A DNA stretch of 35,765 nucleotides. Origin: Acidimicrobiia bacterium. Its GTDB lineage: Bacteria > Actinomycetota > Acidimicrobiia > Acidimicrobiales > Bin134. This document shows positions 1-7,637 of the stretch, in pieces. The stretch is from the NCBI GenBank assembly GCA_022827405.1, contig JAJDTA010000057.1, positions 1 through 35,765 of the forward strand, read 5' to 3'. The notes under the pieces are model-generated. The model was not told the origin of the DNA. It saw nothing but the letters and a program-made list of their open reading frames with translations, and ran no database searches. Within the stretch, counting starts at the first letter, position 1. Every line of letters starts with the position of its first letter. The translations under genes were made by a program, and so were the position numbers.

Positions 1-1
1 C

Positions 2-151
2 AAGGGCTTGATGTGGTTGGACGAAGCGGTCATCGAGGGCGAGTACGAGGGCCTGAGGATTGCTGGCCGTGAGAATCTGCCGGCGATCGGCGACCTCTGG
101 GATCAATCGGTCCTCGAAGAAGTCTTCGATGGGGCGACTACCCTGTACTGA
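2..151 (+). CDS. C-terminal end of a probable ABC substrate-binding protein (partial)
   Basis: An open frame enters from the left edge and stops at 149-151, leaving 49 residues that end in DGATTLY. The fragment is acidic and helical-looking and has no diagnostic motif. The next two genes on the same strand are an ATPase and a permease of the nitrate/sulfonate/thiamine-precursor (SsuABC/ThiXYZ) type, and such operons usually carry the substrate-binding protein beside them. I therefore infer the tail of an NMT1/THI5-like or SsuA-like periplasmic protein. The fragment alone does not prove this. Confidence 0.45.
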   Translation, partial: KGLMWLDEAVIEGEYEGLRIAGRENLPAIGDLWDQSVLEEVFDGATTLY

Positions 152-241
152 GACAGCTCCGACTGAGGCGGCGCCACAGGTTTCGTTCAACTGAGCTTGA
201 GAGCGCCAGCGGGGGACGCATTGGCCGACAGTGGAGGGAAT

Positions 242-1054
242 ATGACCAGCGCGGACCGGCCTGGTGACGCCAGGGACGCCGCCGAGGCAAATCCGGGCGC
301 CGCGATCAGCCTCATTGGTGTGTCGAAGGTCTTTGAGGTGCGCCGCGGGCACTCGGTTACCGCGCTGGAAGGCTTCGATCTTCGTGTCGGCGACGGCGAG
401 TTTGTGGCCCTCATCGGCCCGTCTGGCTGTGGCAAGTCGACTGCTCTGCGACTCATAGCCGGACTCGACGTCCCCAATGCGGGAACGGTCCTGAACTTTG
501 CTGAGCCCCCTCACAAATTGGTCAAAGCAGGAGGGATTGGCATGGCGTTTCAGGATCATGCCCTCATGCCTTGGCTCAGCGTGCGGTCAAACGTTGGACT
601 TCCGTTCCGCATCCGAGGGGAGGCCGTCGACCGGGACAAGGTAAACGAGCTGATCGAGTTGGTGGGTCTCACCGGCTTTGAGAAGGCCCGACCGAAGCAC
701 CTATCGGGAGGAATGCGCCAGCGCGTGTCCATAGCCCGTGCGTTGGCGTTGAATCCCACTGTCTTGCTGCTTGACGAGCCGTTTGGGGCGCTGGACGCGG
801 TCACCAGGCGGGCCCTCAATCTCGAGCTCCAGCACTTGTGGTCCCGCCTGAAGATCACGACCGTCCTTGTTACCCACTCGGTGGAAGAGGCAATGCTGCT
901 GAGCGACCGGGTTGCCGTCATGTCCCAGCGGCCCGGCCGGGTCATCCTGGAAAGGGAGGCGCCGTTCCCACGACCGCGCTACAAGGACGTCTCCCAGAGC
1001 GCCGAGTTCAAAGCCCTCCACGACGAGCTGATCGATGCGCTTGACTCTCAATAG
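242..1054 (+). CDS. ABC transporter ATPase, SsuB/TauB/ThiZ-like
   Basis: This is the cytoplasmic ATPase that powers import through the permease encoded next. From the ATG at 242 the protein has 270 residues, the usual size. Walker A is GPSGCGKST (59-67), the Q-loop is at about Q104, the signature is LSGGMRQ (154-160), Walker B is LLLDEP (about 175-180) and the H-loop His is about 212. The region around the Q-loop (DHALMPWLSV) is typical of nitrate/sulfonate/taurine importers. An in-frame TTG at 197 would add 15 residues, but GGAGGG lies just ahead of 242, so I prefer 242. The 3' end overlaps the permease start by 20 bases, indicating coupling. The substrate is unknown; a sulfonate, a vitamin precursor or another small organic anion is possible. 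Confidence 0.9.
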   Translation: MTSADRPGDARDAAEANPGAAISLIGVSKVFEVRRGHSVTALEGFDLRVGDGEFVALIGPSGCGKSTALRLIAGLDVPNAGTVLNFAEPPHKLVKAGGIGMAFQDHALMPWLSVRSNVGLPFRIRGEAVDRDKVNELIELVGLTGFEKARPKHLSGGMRQRVSIARALALNPTVLLLDEPFGALDAVTRRALNLELQHLWSRLKITTVLVTHSVEEAMLLSDRVAVMSQRPGRVILEREAPFPRPRYKDVSQSAEFKALHDELIDALDSQ

Positions 1055-2582
1055 CAGAATCAGTCGGATCGGTCTGGGCACCCTCGGAGCCGCTGGTTTC
1101 TTGACACTCTGGGAGGCCACGGGGCGCAACGGATGGCTCGGGCGCACCTTCCCGCCGTTGTCCGATGCATTGCAAGCGATCAGTGACAAAGATGAGGTAA
1201 TCAGGCGAGCGGCGGCGGCCACTCTGGAGCGGGCCGCGTGGGGGTATCTGTTAGGGGCGCTCATCGCCATCTCGTTGGCAGTGATAGCCCTGCTCGTGCC
1301 GCGGCTGGAGAACAGTACCTACACCGGAGCAGTCGTGGTTCACGCCATTCCGGCCATCGCGCTTGGACCGGTCATCTACGCCTTGGGATGGACGTCGCAG
1401 ACACCGGTCCTGTTCGCGCTGATGTTCGTGTTCTTCACCATCCTGGTCGCGGCCGGTGCAGGGTTTCGGAGCAGTTCCCAATCCGCCAACGATGTGTTCT
1501 CGGCTTTGGGCTCGAGCAAGTTCACCAGGTTCCGCCTCCTCCAAGTGCCCACTGCCGTCCCCAATTTGATTGACGGCCTTCGAGTCGCCGCACCGGCCGC
1601 GGTGTCGGGAGCGGTGCTGGGCGAGTGGTTCGGAGTTGAGCGCGGCCTCGGCGTGCTGCTGCTTAACTCAATGCGGAACTTCCAAGTCGAGCAACTCTGG
1701 GCCGTCGGAGTGGTGCTCATTCTTCTTGCCGGCGGTGCCTACGTGCTGCTCGGTGCAGTTGAGCGGATTGTGGAACGGGTCTTCGGCCGGGTCGTGGCCG
1801 TCGGCGGGGCCCACACCGATCGATCGGGAACCGAACAGGGATGGGCTCGCTCTGCTGCCACCCAGTTGTGGGTCGTCGTGGCGCTGATTGCTTGCTGGTG
1901 GCTCTGGATTGAGATTGAAAACGTTCCCGAGCTCATTGCCCCGTCGCCGTACGACACATTGCAAGCGATCATCGACGATCCAGGGCTCTACTTCGAGTTG
2001 ACGCTCGTCACATTGTCCTCGGCCATTGGCGGTCTCGCCATCGGGCTCTTCCTGGGCATTGTCCTGGCCTTGATCAGCTCGCTGTCGCCGATATTGCGAA
2101 ATTCGCTGGCCCCTATCGTGGTCGTCATGCCGACCGTCCCCATCGTCGTGCTGATCCCGCTGATCGCCCGTATTGCAGGGTTTTCCCAAACCACGGTTTT
2201 GATCGTTGCCGGACTCATCGCCTTTTTTCCGGTCTATGTATTCGCCCTCTCAGGGCTGCGGGCCCGCCCTCCAGGAGCAGACAGCGTGTTCTCGGCCCTC
2301 GGCTCGCCGGGTTGGCGGCGGATTACCTTCTTGGCCATTCCCTCTGCCGTGCCCAACGTGCTGACCGGCATTCGCATCACCGCCTCCATCGTCTTCCTCG
2401 CCGCTCTGACCGCTGAATGGCTGATGGGTTCCGACGGCCTCGGCTTTCACCTAAGTACTCGGCGGGCCGCATTCGAGAACTCCGAGGCTTGGGCGGCGAT
2501 TGTGTTTGCGGTGGTGTTCGCCGTCATTACCTATCAAGCGGCTAGCGCGCTGGAGCGCTGGGGAAAGGAACGCTGGGCATAG
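1035..2582 (+). CDS. ABC transporter permease with two fused SsuC-like domains
   Basis: The 515-residue membrane protein contains two BPD_transp_1 (SsuC-type) halves in one chain. Each half has several hydrophobic helices and its own EAA loop, the contact point for the ATPase: residues about 152-176 (DVFSALGSS...) and about 417-441 (SVFSALGSP...). The two loops and the following GEWF/AEWL segments are clearly alike, so this is an internal duplication joined by a hydrophilic linker at about 255-275. Usual SsuC-type permeases have one domain of about 260 residues and work as homodimers; here one polypeptide could form the whole pore, as in FbpB- or ThiP-type permeases. It overlaps the ATPase gene by 20 bases. 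The substrate is not identifiable. Confidence 0.88.
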   Translation: MRLTLNSRISRIGLGTLGAAGFLTLWEATGRNGWLGRTFPPLSDALQAISDKDEVIRRAAAATLERAAWGYLLGALIAISLAVIALLVPRLENSTYTGAVVVHAIPAIALGPVIYALGWTSQTPVLFALMFVFFTILVAAGAGFRSSSQSANDVFSALGSSKFTRFRLLQVPTAVPNLIDGLRVAAPAAVSGAVLGEWFGVERGLGVLLLNSMRNFQVEQLWAVGVVLILLAGGAYVLLGAVERIVERVFGRVVAVGGAHTDRSGTEQGWARSAATQLWVVVALIACWWLWIEIENVPELIAPSPYDTLQAIIDDPGLYFELTLVTLSSAIGGLAIGLFLGIVLALISSLSPILRNSLAPIVVVMPTVPIVVLIPLIARIAGFSQTTVLIVAGLIAFFPVYVFALSGLRARPPGADSVFSALGSPGWRRITFLAIPSAVPNVLTGIRITASIVFLAALTAEWLMGSDGLGFHLSTRRAAFENSEAWAAIVFAVVFAVITYQAASALERWGKERWA

Positions 2583-2632
2583 GGGAGTGATGTGCCCAAG
2601 TCAAAACAAAACCACATAAGGAGTGATTTGAA

Positions 2633-3589
2633 ATGAAACTGGCTATCCAAACGCCCCCGGAACACACTGACTTCTCCCGCTTGCGCGACCTTTGGCAAGC
2701 GGCCGATCAACTGGGCTTCTCGGCCGGATTCACCTTCGACCATTTTGTGCCCCTCAATCCCGGTCCCCGACCAGATTTGGGTGGAGTGCCGTCTGGCCCC
2801 CAATTTGAGGGCTGGGTCGCCCTCGCGGCGCTCGGAGCGCTCACCTCTAACCTTCAGGTTGGCACCTTGGTAACTGGCGTCACCTACCGCCACCCCGCGC
2901 TGTTGGCCAAGATGGCCGTCACGCTCGACCACATCACCGGCGGTCGGGCCATTCTCGGAGTAGGCGCCGCGTGGCACGACGCCGAGCACGCCATGTATGG
3001 AATTGACTATCCGGGGGTCGGGGATCGCATGGAGTTGCTGGAAGAGACTGTCGAGGCCTTCCAGTTGCTGTGCAACCCGTCTGAACTGGTTAGCCATTCG
3101 GGCCGTTTCGTCGAGTTGAACGACGCGGTCTTCGATCCCAAACCGCTGCGGCCCGAGGGAATTCCAGTGCTGATCGGAGGGGGAGGTGAGCGCCTTCGCC
3201 GGATCGCGGCCCGCTGTGCCGATTGGTACAACGGGTTCTGGGCTCCATGGGAGTGGGGGGAGGTCAACGAGCAACTAGACGCAAACTTGGCCCGCTACGG
3301 CCGCCAGCCCGCCGACCTCATGCGCACCGCTTTCGTGTTCTCGGAACTGTCCGGAGACCAGGCGGCAGGCGACGGCATGGTGGCGGCGTTCCAAGCCAAT
3401 CGAGGCGGTACGACAGAGGAAGTGCGCTCCCGAGTCATGGTGGGCTCTCCCGATGACATGATCTCGGTGCTGCGGGCATACGAGAACGCTGGAGTGGAAA
3501 TGGTGATCTTGAACATCCGCCCCAGTCAGCAAGTCGAGCACGTGCAGTCATTCGGCGAGCAAGTGCTGCCCGCAGTGAGCAGCGATTGA
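2633..3589 (+). CDS. Luciferase-like oxidoreductase, probably F420-dependent
   Basis: The 318-residue protein belongs to the luciferase-like monooxygenase TIM-barrel family, whose members use F420 or FMN. Typical stretches include the N-terminal AADQLGFSAGFTFDH, the segment LGVGAAWHDAEH, and PVLIGGGGERLRRIAARCADWYNGF, which normally holds the cofactor phosphate. The general look is that of the actinobacterial F420 type (Rv1855c-like) rather than SsuD, but I cannot settle the cofactor by eye. The start ATG at 2633 has AAGGAG about 10 bases upstream. It follows the permease by 50 bases on the same strand, so it may act on the imported compound. Confidence 0.85.
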   Translation: MKLAIQTPPEHTDFSRLRDLWQAADQLGFSAGFTFDHFVPLNPGPRPDLGGVPSGPQFEGWVALAALGALTSNLQVGTLVTGVTYRHPALLAKMAVTLDHITGGRAILGVGAAWHDAEHAMYGIDYPGVGDRMELLEETVEAFQLLCNPSELVSHSGRFVELNDAVFDPKPLRPEGIPVLIGGGGERLRRIAARCADWYNGFWAPWEWGEVNEQLDANLARYGRQPADLMRTAFVFSELSGDQAAGDGMVAAFQANRGGTTEEVRSRVMVGSPDDMISVLRAYENAGVEMVILNIRPSQQVEHVQSFGEQVLPAVSSD

Positions 3590-3624
3590 TCGTCCGCTTC
3601 CGACTCCAGTAGCGGAAAATCTAA

Positions 3625-3652
3625 ATATGTGCTGTAGCGCTATATATGTAGA
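3625..3652 (+). promoter_or_regulatory. AT-rich promoter/operator candidate of the toxin-antitoxin pair
   Basis: A short AT-rich patch in GC-rich surroundings lies directly ahead of the antitoxin gene. It contains the perfect 8-base palindrome TAGCGCTA (3635-3642), flanked by two direct copies of ATATGT (3625-3630 and 3644-3649). Ribbon-helix-helix antitoxins commonly bind such short repeats to repress their own operon, so autoregulation is a reasonable inference. Confidence 0.4.
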
Positions 3653-3661
3653 GTGGTGGGC

Positions 3662-3916
3662 ATGAAGACGATCTCGATCACCATTCCCATCGAGCTCGAT
3701 CACCGGGCTGCCGAAGAGGCCCGCCGGCGTGGCATATCCAAATCGGAGCTAATCCGCCAGGGATTGGCCGAAGTCTTGCCGGAGCCTGAGCCGTCTCCTA
3801 TGCCTGAGATCGATAGCTCGATGACCACCGCGGAGGTCTTGCGCAGATTTGGGGGTTTTGGAAGCCCCGGAGCAACAGCTGGTGATGACATCGACGCAGT
3901 CATCTATGGCGAGTGA
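3662..3916 (+). CDS. Ribbon-helix-helix antitoxin, VapB/CopG-like
   Basis: The small protein (84 residues from the ATG at 3662) has the N-terminal strand-helix-helix pattern of a CopG/RHH fold: KTISITIPIELDHRAAEEARRRGISKSELIRQGL. Its C-terminal half, rich in Pro, Glu and Asp, is the sort of tail that wraps and inhibits a PIN toxin. A GTG at 3653 in the same frame would add three residues; the ATG is preferred because its sequence matches the expected RHH N-terminus. The stop overlaps the toxin start by four bases (GTGA), so the two are translated together. Expected role: neutralise the downstream RNase and repress the operon. Confidence 0.82.
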   Translation: MKTISITIPIELDHRAAEEARRRGISKSELIRQGLAEVLPEPEPSPMPEIDSSMTTAEVLRRFGGFGSPGATAGDDIDAVIYGE

Positions 3917-4323
3917 AGTTCGTCGACACCAGTTGGTGGGTGGCTATCACGCTTCCGAATGACTCCCGCCACGGCGACGCCAGCGGGATGATTCACCACA
4001 TCGGTTCATCTGAACGGATATTGACGACCAACCTCGTGTTGGGGGAAAGCTGGACACTGCTTCGACGTCGCGACGTTCACCCGGTGGCCGTCGACTTTTT
4101 GGACCGGATCGAAAAGCTGCGGCTAAACGGGACGCTGACTGTCCACTGGGTCACTCCCGAGCAAGAGGCCCGAGCCTGGAATTGGCTGCGCCTCCACGAT
4201 GAGCGGAACTATTCCTTTGTGGACGCCACCAGCTTCCAGGTCATGCGCGACCGTCGAATGCGAGAAGCGCTGGCCTTCGATCAGGATTTCGCGGCCGCCG
4301 GTTTCATTGAGCTGCGGCCCTAG
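3913..4323 (+). CDS. PIN-domain toxin ribonuclease, VapC-like
   Basis: The 136-residue protein starts at GTG 3913 inside the antitoxin stop. PIN-domain nucleases cut RNA (often tRNA) with Mg2+ held by conserved acids. The visible set is D5 (FVDTSWW), N40/E45 (TTNLVLGES), D104 (SFVDATS) and D123/D125 (AFDQDF), so the active site looks intact. Length and order match VapC-type toxins. The pair sits between an ABC/oxidoreductase operon and a convergent monooxygenase gene. No mobile element is visible nearby. Confidence 0.85.
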   Translation: MKFVDTSWWVAITLPNDSRHGDASGMIHHIGSSERILTTNLVLGESWTLLRRRDVHPVAVDFLDRIEKLRLNGTLTVHWVTPEQEARAWNWLRLHDERNYSFVDATSFQVMRDRRMREALAFDQDFAAAGFIELRP

Positions 4324-4349
4324 CGAATACCAGGAGGCAACAGGCCAGG

Positions 4350-6215
4350 TCAGGTGATCTTGAGGTCGTCCCACTCCACCTCGGTGCAGAGGCGGTGGTA
4401 CTCGGGGCCGTACCAGGGGGCGCTCATCTGAAGCCGGTTGTGGGTTGAGTTGACGTAGTAGTTGTTGCCCGGTGACCCCATCTCGTGCATGAGCAGGAGC
4501 TTGGAGGCCTCCTTGTCCAGGGCCTCGTTGTAGCGCTCGTAGGCGTCCATGGTGACCTCCACGCTGGACTTACCTTCTTCGAGCATGCGCACGATCAACT
4601 GGGCGGCGTAGCCCGACCAAACCTGATACCAGATGGGAAGGCCCGTGCCGCCCGACAAGGGCTGGGAGTTGGGGCCGTACAGCATGAACATGTTGGGGAA
4701 GTTCGGCACCATCATGCTGATGTAGGCCCGGGGGCCGTCCTTGGACCAGAAGTCGTGCACGTTCAGGCCGTCGCGGCCGATGTAGTCGGCCGGGTACAGG
4801 AACTGGACGATCTCGAAGCCGATGGCGGTGATGACGGTGTCCACCTCGTGGACGGTCCCATCCTCGGTCTCGATGCCCTCAGGGGTGAACCGGACGATCG
4901 GATCTGTGATCAGCTCCACGTTGTCGCGGGTGAGGGCCCGATACCAGCCGTTGTCCACCACGGGACGCCGGGAGAAGGGCGCGTAGTCGGGGATCAGCCG
5001 GTCGACGAGGTCGGGGTCGTTGTCGGTTTGCTCGTGGATATAGTTGGTGAGGAAGGAGCGAAGCTGGTCGTTCACCTCGTTCCAATAGCCTCCTTGGGCC
5101 TGCCACTCCTCGTCGGGAACGAGCTGGTCGTGGGTCTTGAACAGCGCGGCGATGGCCATGTAGCGCCACCAATTCCAGTAGCCCGGGAAATTGTCGAGCA
5201 GCCAGCGCACTTCGGGCTCGATGGGCTCGCCGTACTTGGGCCGAGGGCTGATCCACTGCTTGGAGCGCTGGAAGACGTACACCTGCTCGGCCTCTTCGGC
5301 GATGGGGGAGAGCAGTTGCACCCCGGTCGAGCCGTTGCCGACCACGGCGATCCGCTCGCCGCGGTAGTCGTAATCCTCGGGCCATTGCGATGGGTGGATG
5401 GTCCGACCGGGGAAGTCCTCGAATCCCTCGAAATTGGGGGTCCTCTGGTTGGCGAAGGCACCGACCGCGTTGATCACCACGTTGGCCTCGATGGTCTCGA
5501 TGCCGTCGGGAGTACCGGCCTCAAGCACCCAGACATCGCGGCTCTCGTCGTAGGTGGCCCGTTTCAGATCGTGGTCGAATCGGGTGTTGTCGTACATGCC
5601 GTACTTGCGCGAGATGTGGAGAAGGTACTCCCGCACCAGCTGGCCCTTCCCGAAGTACTCGGGCCACGGGTAGTTCTTCTCAAAGGCGAACTCGTAGGTG
5701 ATTGAGATGGTGTCCACCCGGATATCCGGGTAGCGGTGCCGGCTCCAGGTACCGCCGGGCTCAGACCGGCGCTCCAGGATCACATAGGGGATTCCCAGCA
5801 ACTCCATCTGGATGCCCGCCGCCAGCCCGCTGAACCCGCTGCCGATTATGGCTACCTGGAACCCTTCGGGCAGTTCGGGCTTGCCATCGGTCCAGTCGAC
5901 CGTCCAGGGGAAGGGCTTGAAGGCCATCAGCTCGCGCCGCGATTCGAACTCCAGGTCGCCCATCTCCTCTTTGGTGGCGAAATCCATAAGCTGGCGAAGG
6001 CGCGGCATCGGCGGCTCGTCGGGCATTCCCGGCCCGGCGTTCTCTTCCAACCAGGCCACGGTCTTGGTGATGAGCAGCTCTCGCTGGTCGTCGTCGAGCT
6101 CCAGCATCCGCGGCAGTGCCTCGATCTCCGGGTCGTCGGTGTGGTGGAACAGCGCCACCCGCACCGCGTCCAAATCGGCCAACTCCACTGCTCGTCTTAT
6201 GAACTCGGAATCCAT
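4350..6215 (-). CDS. Flavin monooxygenase, Baeyer-Villiger type, HAPMO-like
   Basis: The 621-residue protein inserts one oxygen next to a ketone using FAD and NADPH. An N-terminal extension of about 115 residues precedes the first Rossmann motif GSGFSG (125-130), as in 4-hydroxyacetophenone monooxygenase, whose length it matches. The BVMO fingerprint FPGRTIHPSQWP is complete with its His, and the second nucleotide motif GNGSTG follows. The other fingerprint reads GGTWSRHRYPD, with Asp where Gly or Met is more usual. It converges with the toxin gene, 26 bases away, and lies 53 bases behind the M23 peptidase gene on the same strand. The ketone substrate is unknown. Confidence 0.88.
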   Translation of the reverse strand: MDSEFIRRAVELADLDAVRVALFHHTDDPEIEALPRMLELDDDQRELLITKTVAWLEENAGPGMPDEPPMPRLRQLMDFATKEEMGDLEFESRRELMAFKPFPWTVDWTDGKPELPEGFQVAIIGSGFSGLAAGIQMELLGIPYVILERRSEPGGTWSRHRYPDIRVDTISITYEFAFEKNYPWPEYFGKGQLVREYLLHISRKYGMYDNTRFDHDLKRATYDESRDVWVLEAGTPDGIETIEANVVINAVGAFANQRTPNFEGFEDFPGRTIHPSQWPEDYDYRGERIAVVGNGSTGVQLLSPIAEEAEQVYVFQRSKQWISPRPKYGEPIEPEVRWLLDNFPGYWNWWRYMAIAALFKTHDQLVPDEEWQAQGGYWNEVNDQLRSFLTNYIHEQTDNDPDLVDRLIPDYAPFSRRPVVDNGWYRALTRDNVELITDPIVRFTPEGIETEDGTVHEVDTVITAIGFEIVQFLYPADYIGRDGLNVHDFWSKDGPRAYISMMVPNFPNMFMLYGPNSQPLSGGTGLPIWYQVWSGYAAQLIVRMLEEGKSSVEVTMDAYERYNEALDKEASKLLLMHEMGSPGNNYYVNSTHNRLQMSAPWYGPEYHRLCTEVEWDDLKIT

Positions 6216-6268
6216 ACCCGGAAGTTTGGCAGAGCCAGGTTGGATTTCTTTAGTCCTCAGAGGGGCGT

Positions 6269-7294
6269 CTAGCCCAAAGCCTCCGAGAACAACGCGGTGT
6301 ACACCTCGCGAGTCTCCTCGGCCGACAGACCCGCACCGAGATACAAGTTGTCGATGTGGAGCTCCCAGTGGAGATGGGGGTCTTCGTAGAAGTCCCCGTT
6401 GGCTGCCGCATGCGTGCCGCGATTCCCGATCTCGCCCACCCGCTGTCCGGCTCTGATGGTTTGACCGACACGGATTTCGGGATCTACTTCGTGAAGATGG
6501 GCGTAAACGGTCACCACGTGGCCCATGAAGGGGAACACGCCGTGGTCGATCACCACAAAATTGCCGTAGAGCGTCAGCAGCGTGAAGGGGGGCGTTCCTC
6601 CCAGGTCCTCGCCGACCCTCAACAACTCGTCTCGGTCATCAGGATCAGGGTCCTGGTAATTTCCCACGGCCAGCACTACCCGACCGTCCAGGGCAGCCAC
6701 CGCCGAACGGCCAAGGGCGAAGCACTGAAAGTCCACCCCCTGGTGAATTCCAAATCGGTAAGCGCGGGGAGCGTTGGGCATCAGGTCGGGATGGGGGAGC
6801 GGAGACATGCAATCACTGGGATAGATCGTGACGGGCGCCAAGGCAGCAGCCATTGCCAGGGCCTCCTCATAGGTCGGCGGCTCTTGGTCCAAAACGACAA
6901 CGGCAGGATTGGGAGATGCCTCAGATGCTGTGGCCGTCGGGTCGGTGCCTGTTCCCGGGGTGGTCGATGACTGATCCTCCGCGGATTCTGAGGATGTCGA
7001 ATTGGTTGGCGACTGCTCACTTGTGCCGCCCGTTGAATCAGACGCTGCTCCTTGGTCGGCCGCGGTCGACTCGGCATCCGATAGGGGGGCGGAAGCCGTC
7101 GAGTCGGCCGCATCGGCCGGGGGTTGACGAGCGGTGTCGCTGCTGGAGTCGTCCGAGGTCCACACCTGGGCGAGCAGAACTCCCAGTACAAACCCCACAG
7201 CAAGGAGAGCCAGCACCGCGAATCCCCTGGGAGAGAAGACGTGCCTTCTGACTGAGCTGACCAGCTTCCAGCAGCGGCGAAAGACGGCCTTCAT
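6269..7294 (-). CDS. Membrane-anchored M23 (LytM) metallopeptidase
   Basis: Read from the ATG at 7294 the protein has 341 residues. It has a basic N-terminus, one membrane helix (about 24-44), a long Ser/Thr/Asp/Ala-rich linker (about 46-135) and a C-terminal peptidase_M23 domain. Zinc ligands are visible: H184 and D188 in HQGVD, and H307/H309 in HLH. A further His lies in YAHLHE (266/268). The catalytic set is complete, so it should be an active cell-wall endopeptidase rather than a degenerate EnvC-like activator. The domain sits outside the membrane. The frame is open upstream to 7744, but that part lies antisense to secG and lacks family similarity. It is divergent from secG. Confidence 0.85.
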   Translation of the reverse strand: MKAVFRRCWKLVSSVRRHVFSPRGFAVLALLAVGFVLGVLLAQVWTSDDSSSDTARQPPADAADSTASAPLSDAESTAADQGAASDSTGGTSEQSPTNSTSSESAEDQSSTTPGTGTDPTATASEASPNPAVVVLDQEPPTYEEALAMAAALAPVTIYPSDCMSPLPHPDLMPNAPRAYRFGIHQGVDFQCFALGRSAVAALDGRVVLAVGNYQDPDPDDRDELLRVGEDLGGTPPFTLLTLYGNFVVIDHGVFPFMGHVVTVYAHLHEVDPEIRVGQTIRAGQRVGEIGNRGTHAAANGDFYEDPHLHWELHIDNLYLGAGLSAEETREVYTALFSEALG

Positions 7295-7396
7295 TATTGG
7301 GTCAGGGTAATTGTCTGGAAGCTCAAAATCGCGGATCCGCTCGGTGGGACCATACAGGTGGGTCAGCGGTGCGGTGGGGCGGTAGCATTGGCCGCT

Positions 7397-7630
7397 GTGA
7401 CCATTGCGCTTGTGGTGATCGACGTGATTTCCGCGCTGGGGCTGTTGTTCTTGGTGCTGCTGCACAGCGGCCGAGGCGGCGGCCTGTCTGACATGTTCGG
7501 CGGTGGGTTCGGCACCCAGGCGGCCGGATCGACGGTCATCGAGAAAAACCTCGACCGGCTCACCATCGTGGCCGCGTTGATATTCGCCTTCTCCACGCTG
7601 GCGCTGGCCCTGTTGCTGGATTCCAGCTAG
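7397..7630 (+). CDS. secG: Protein-export membrane protein SecG
   Basis: The 77-residue protein has two hydrophobic segments around the conserved loop VLLHSGRGGGLSDMFGG. That loop is diagnostic for SecG, the small subunit that helps SecYE translocate proteins across the cytoplasmic membrane. The start chosen is GTG 7397, giving the expected short N-terminus; an in-frame GTG at 7358 would add 13 residues. No strong ribosome-binding site is visible for either. The gene is followed after seven bases by an acyl-CoA dehydrogenase, an odd partner for a secretion gene, and is divergent from the M23 peptidase. Confidence 0.9.
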   Translation: MTIALVVIDVISALGLLFLVLLHSGRGGGLSDMFGGGFGTQAAGSTVIEKNLDRLTIVAALIFAFSTLALALLLDSS

Positions 7631-7637
7631 CCGCCGG

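Noticed and set aside
2534-3274. 246-codon minus-strand frame
   Set aside because: It is antisense to the permease end and the luciferase-like gene, both of which have clear family motifs; no family pattern is seen in the shadow.
3641-3652. TATATATGTAG ahead of the antitoxin as a member of the shared motif
   Set aside because: It lacks the AACC part and is better explained as the toxin-antitoxin pair's own palindromic control region.
4485-5705. 406-codon open frame on the plus strand
   Set aside because: It is fully antisense to the well-supported HAPMO-like gene, lacks any domain pattern and is a known artefact of GC-rich coding DNA.
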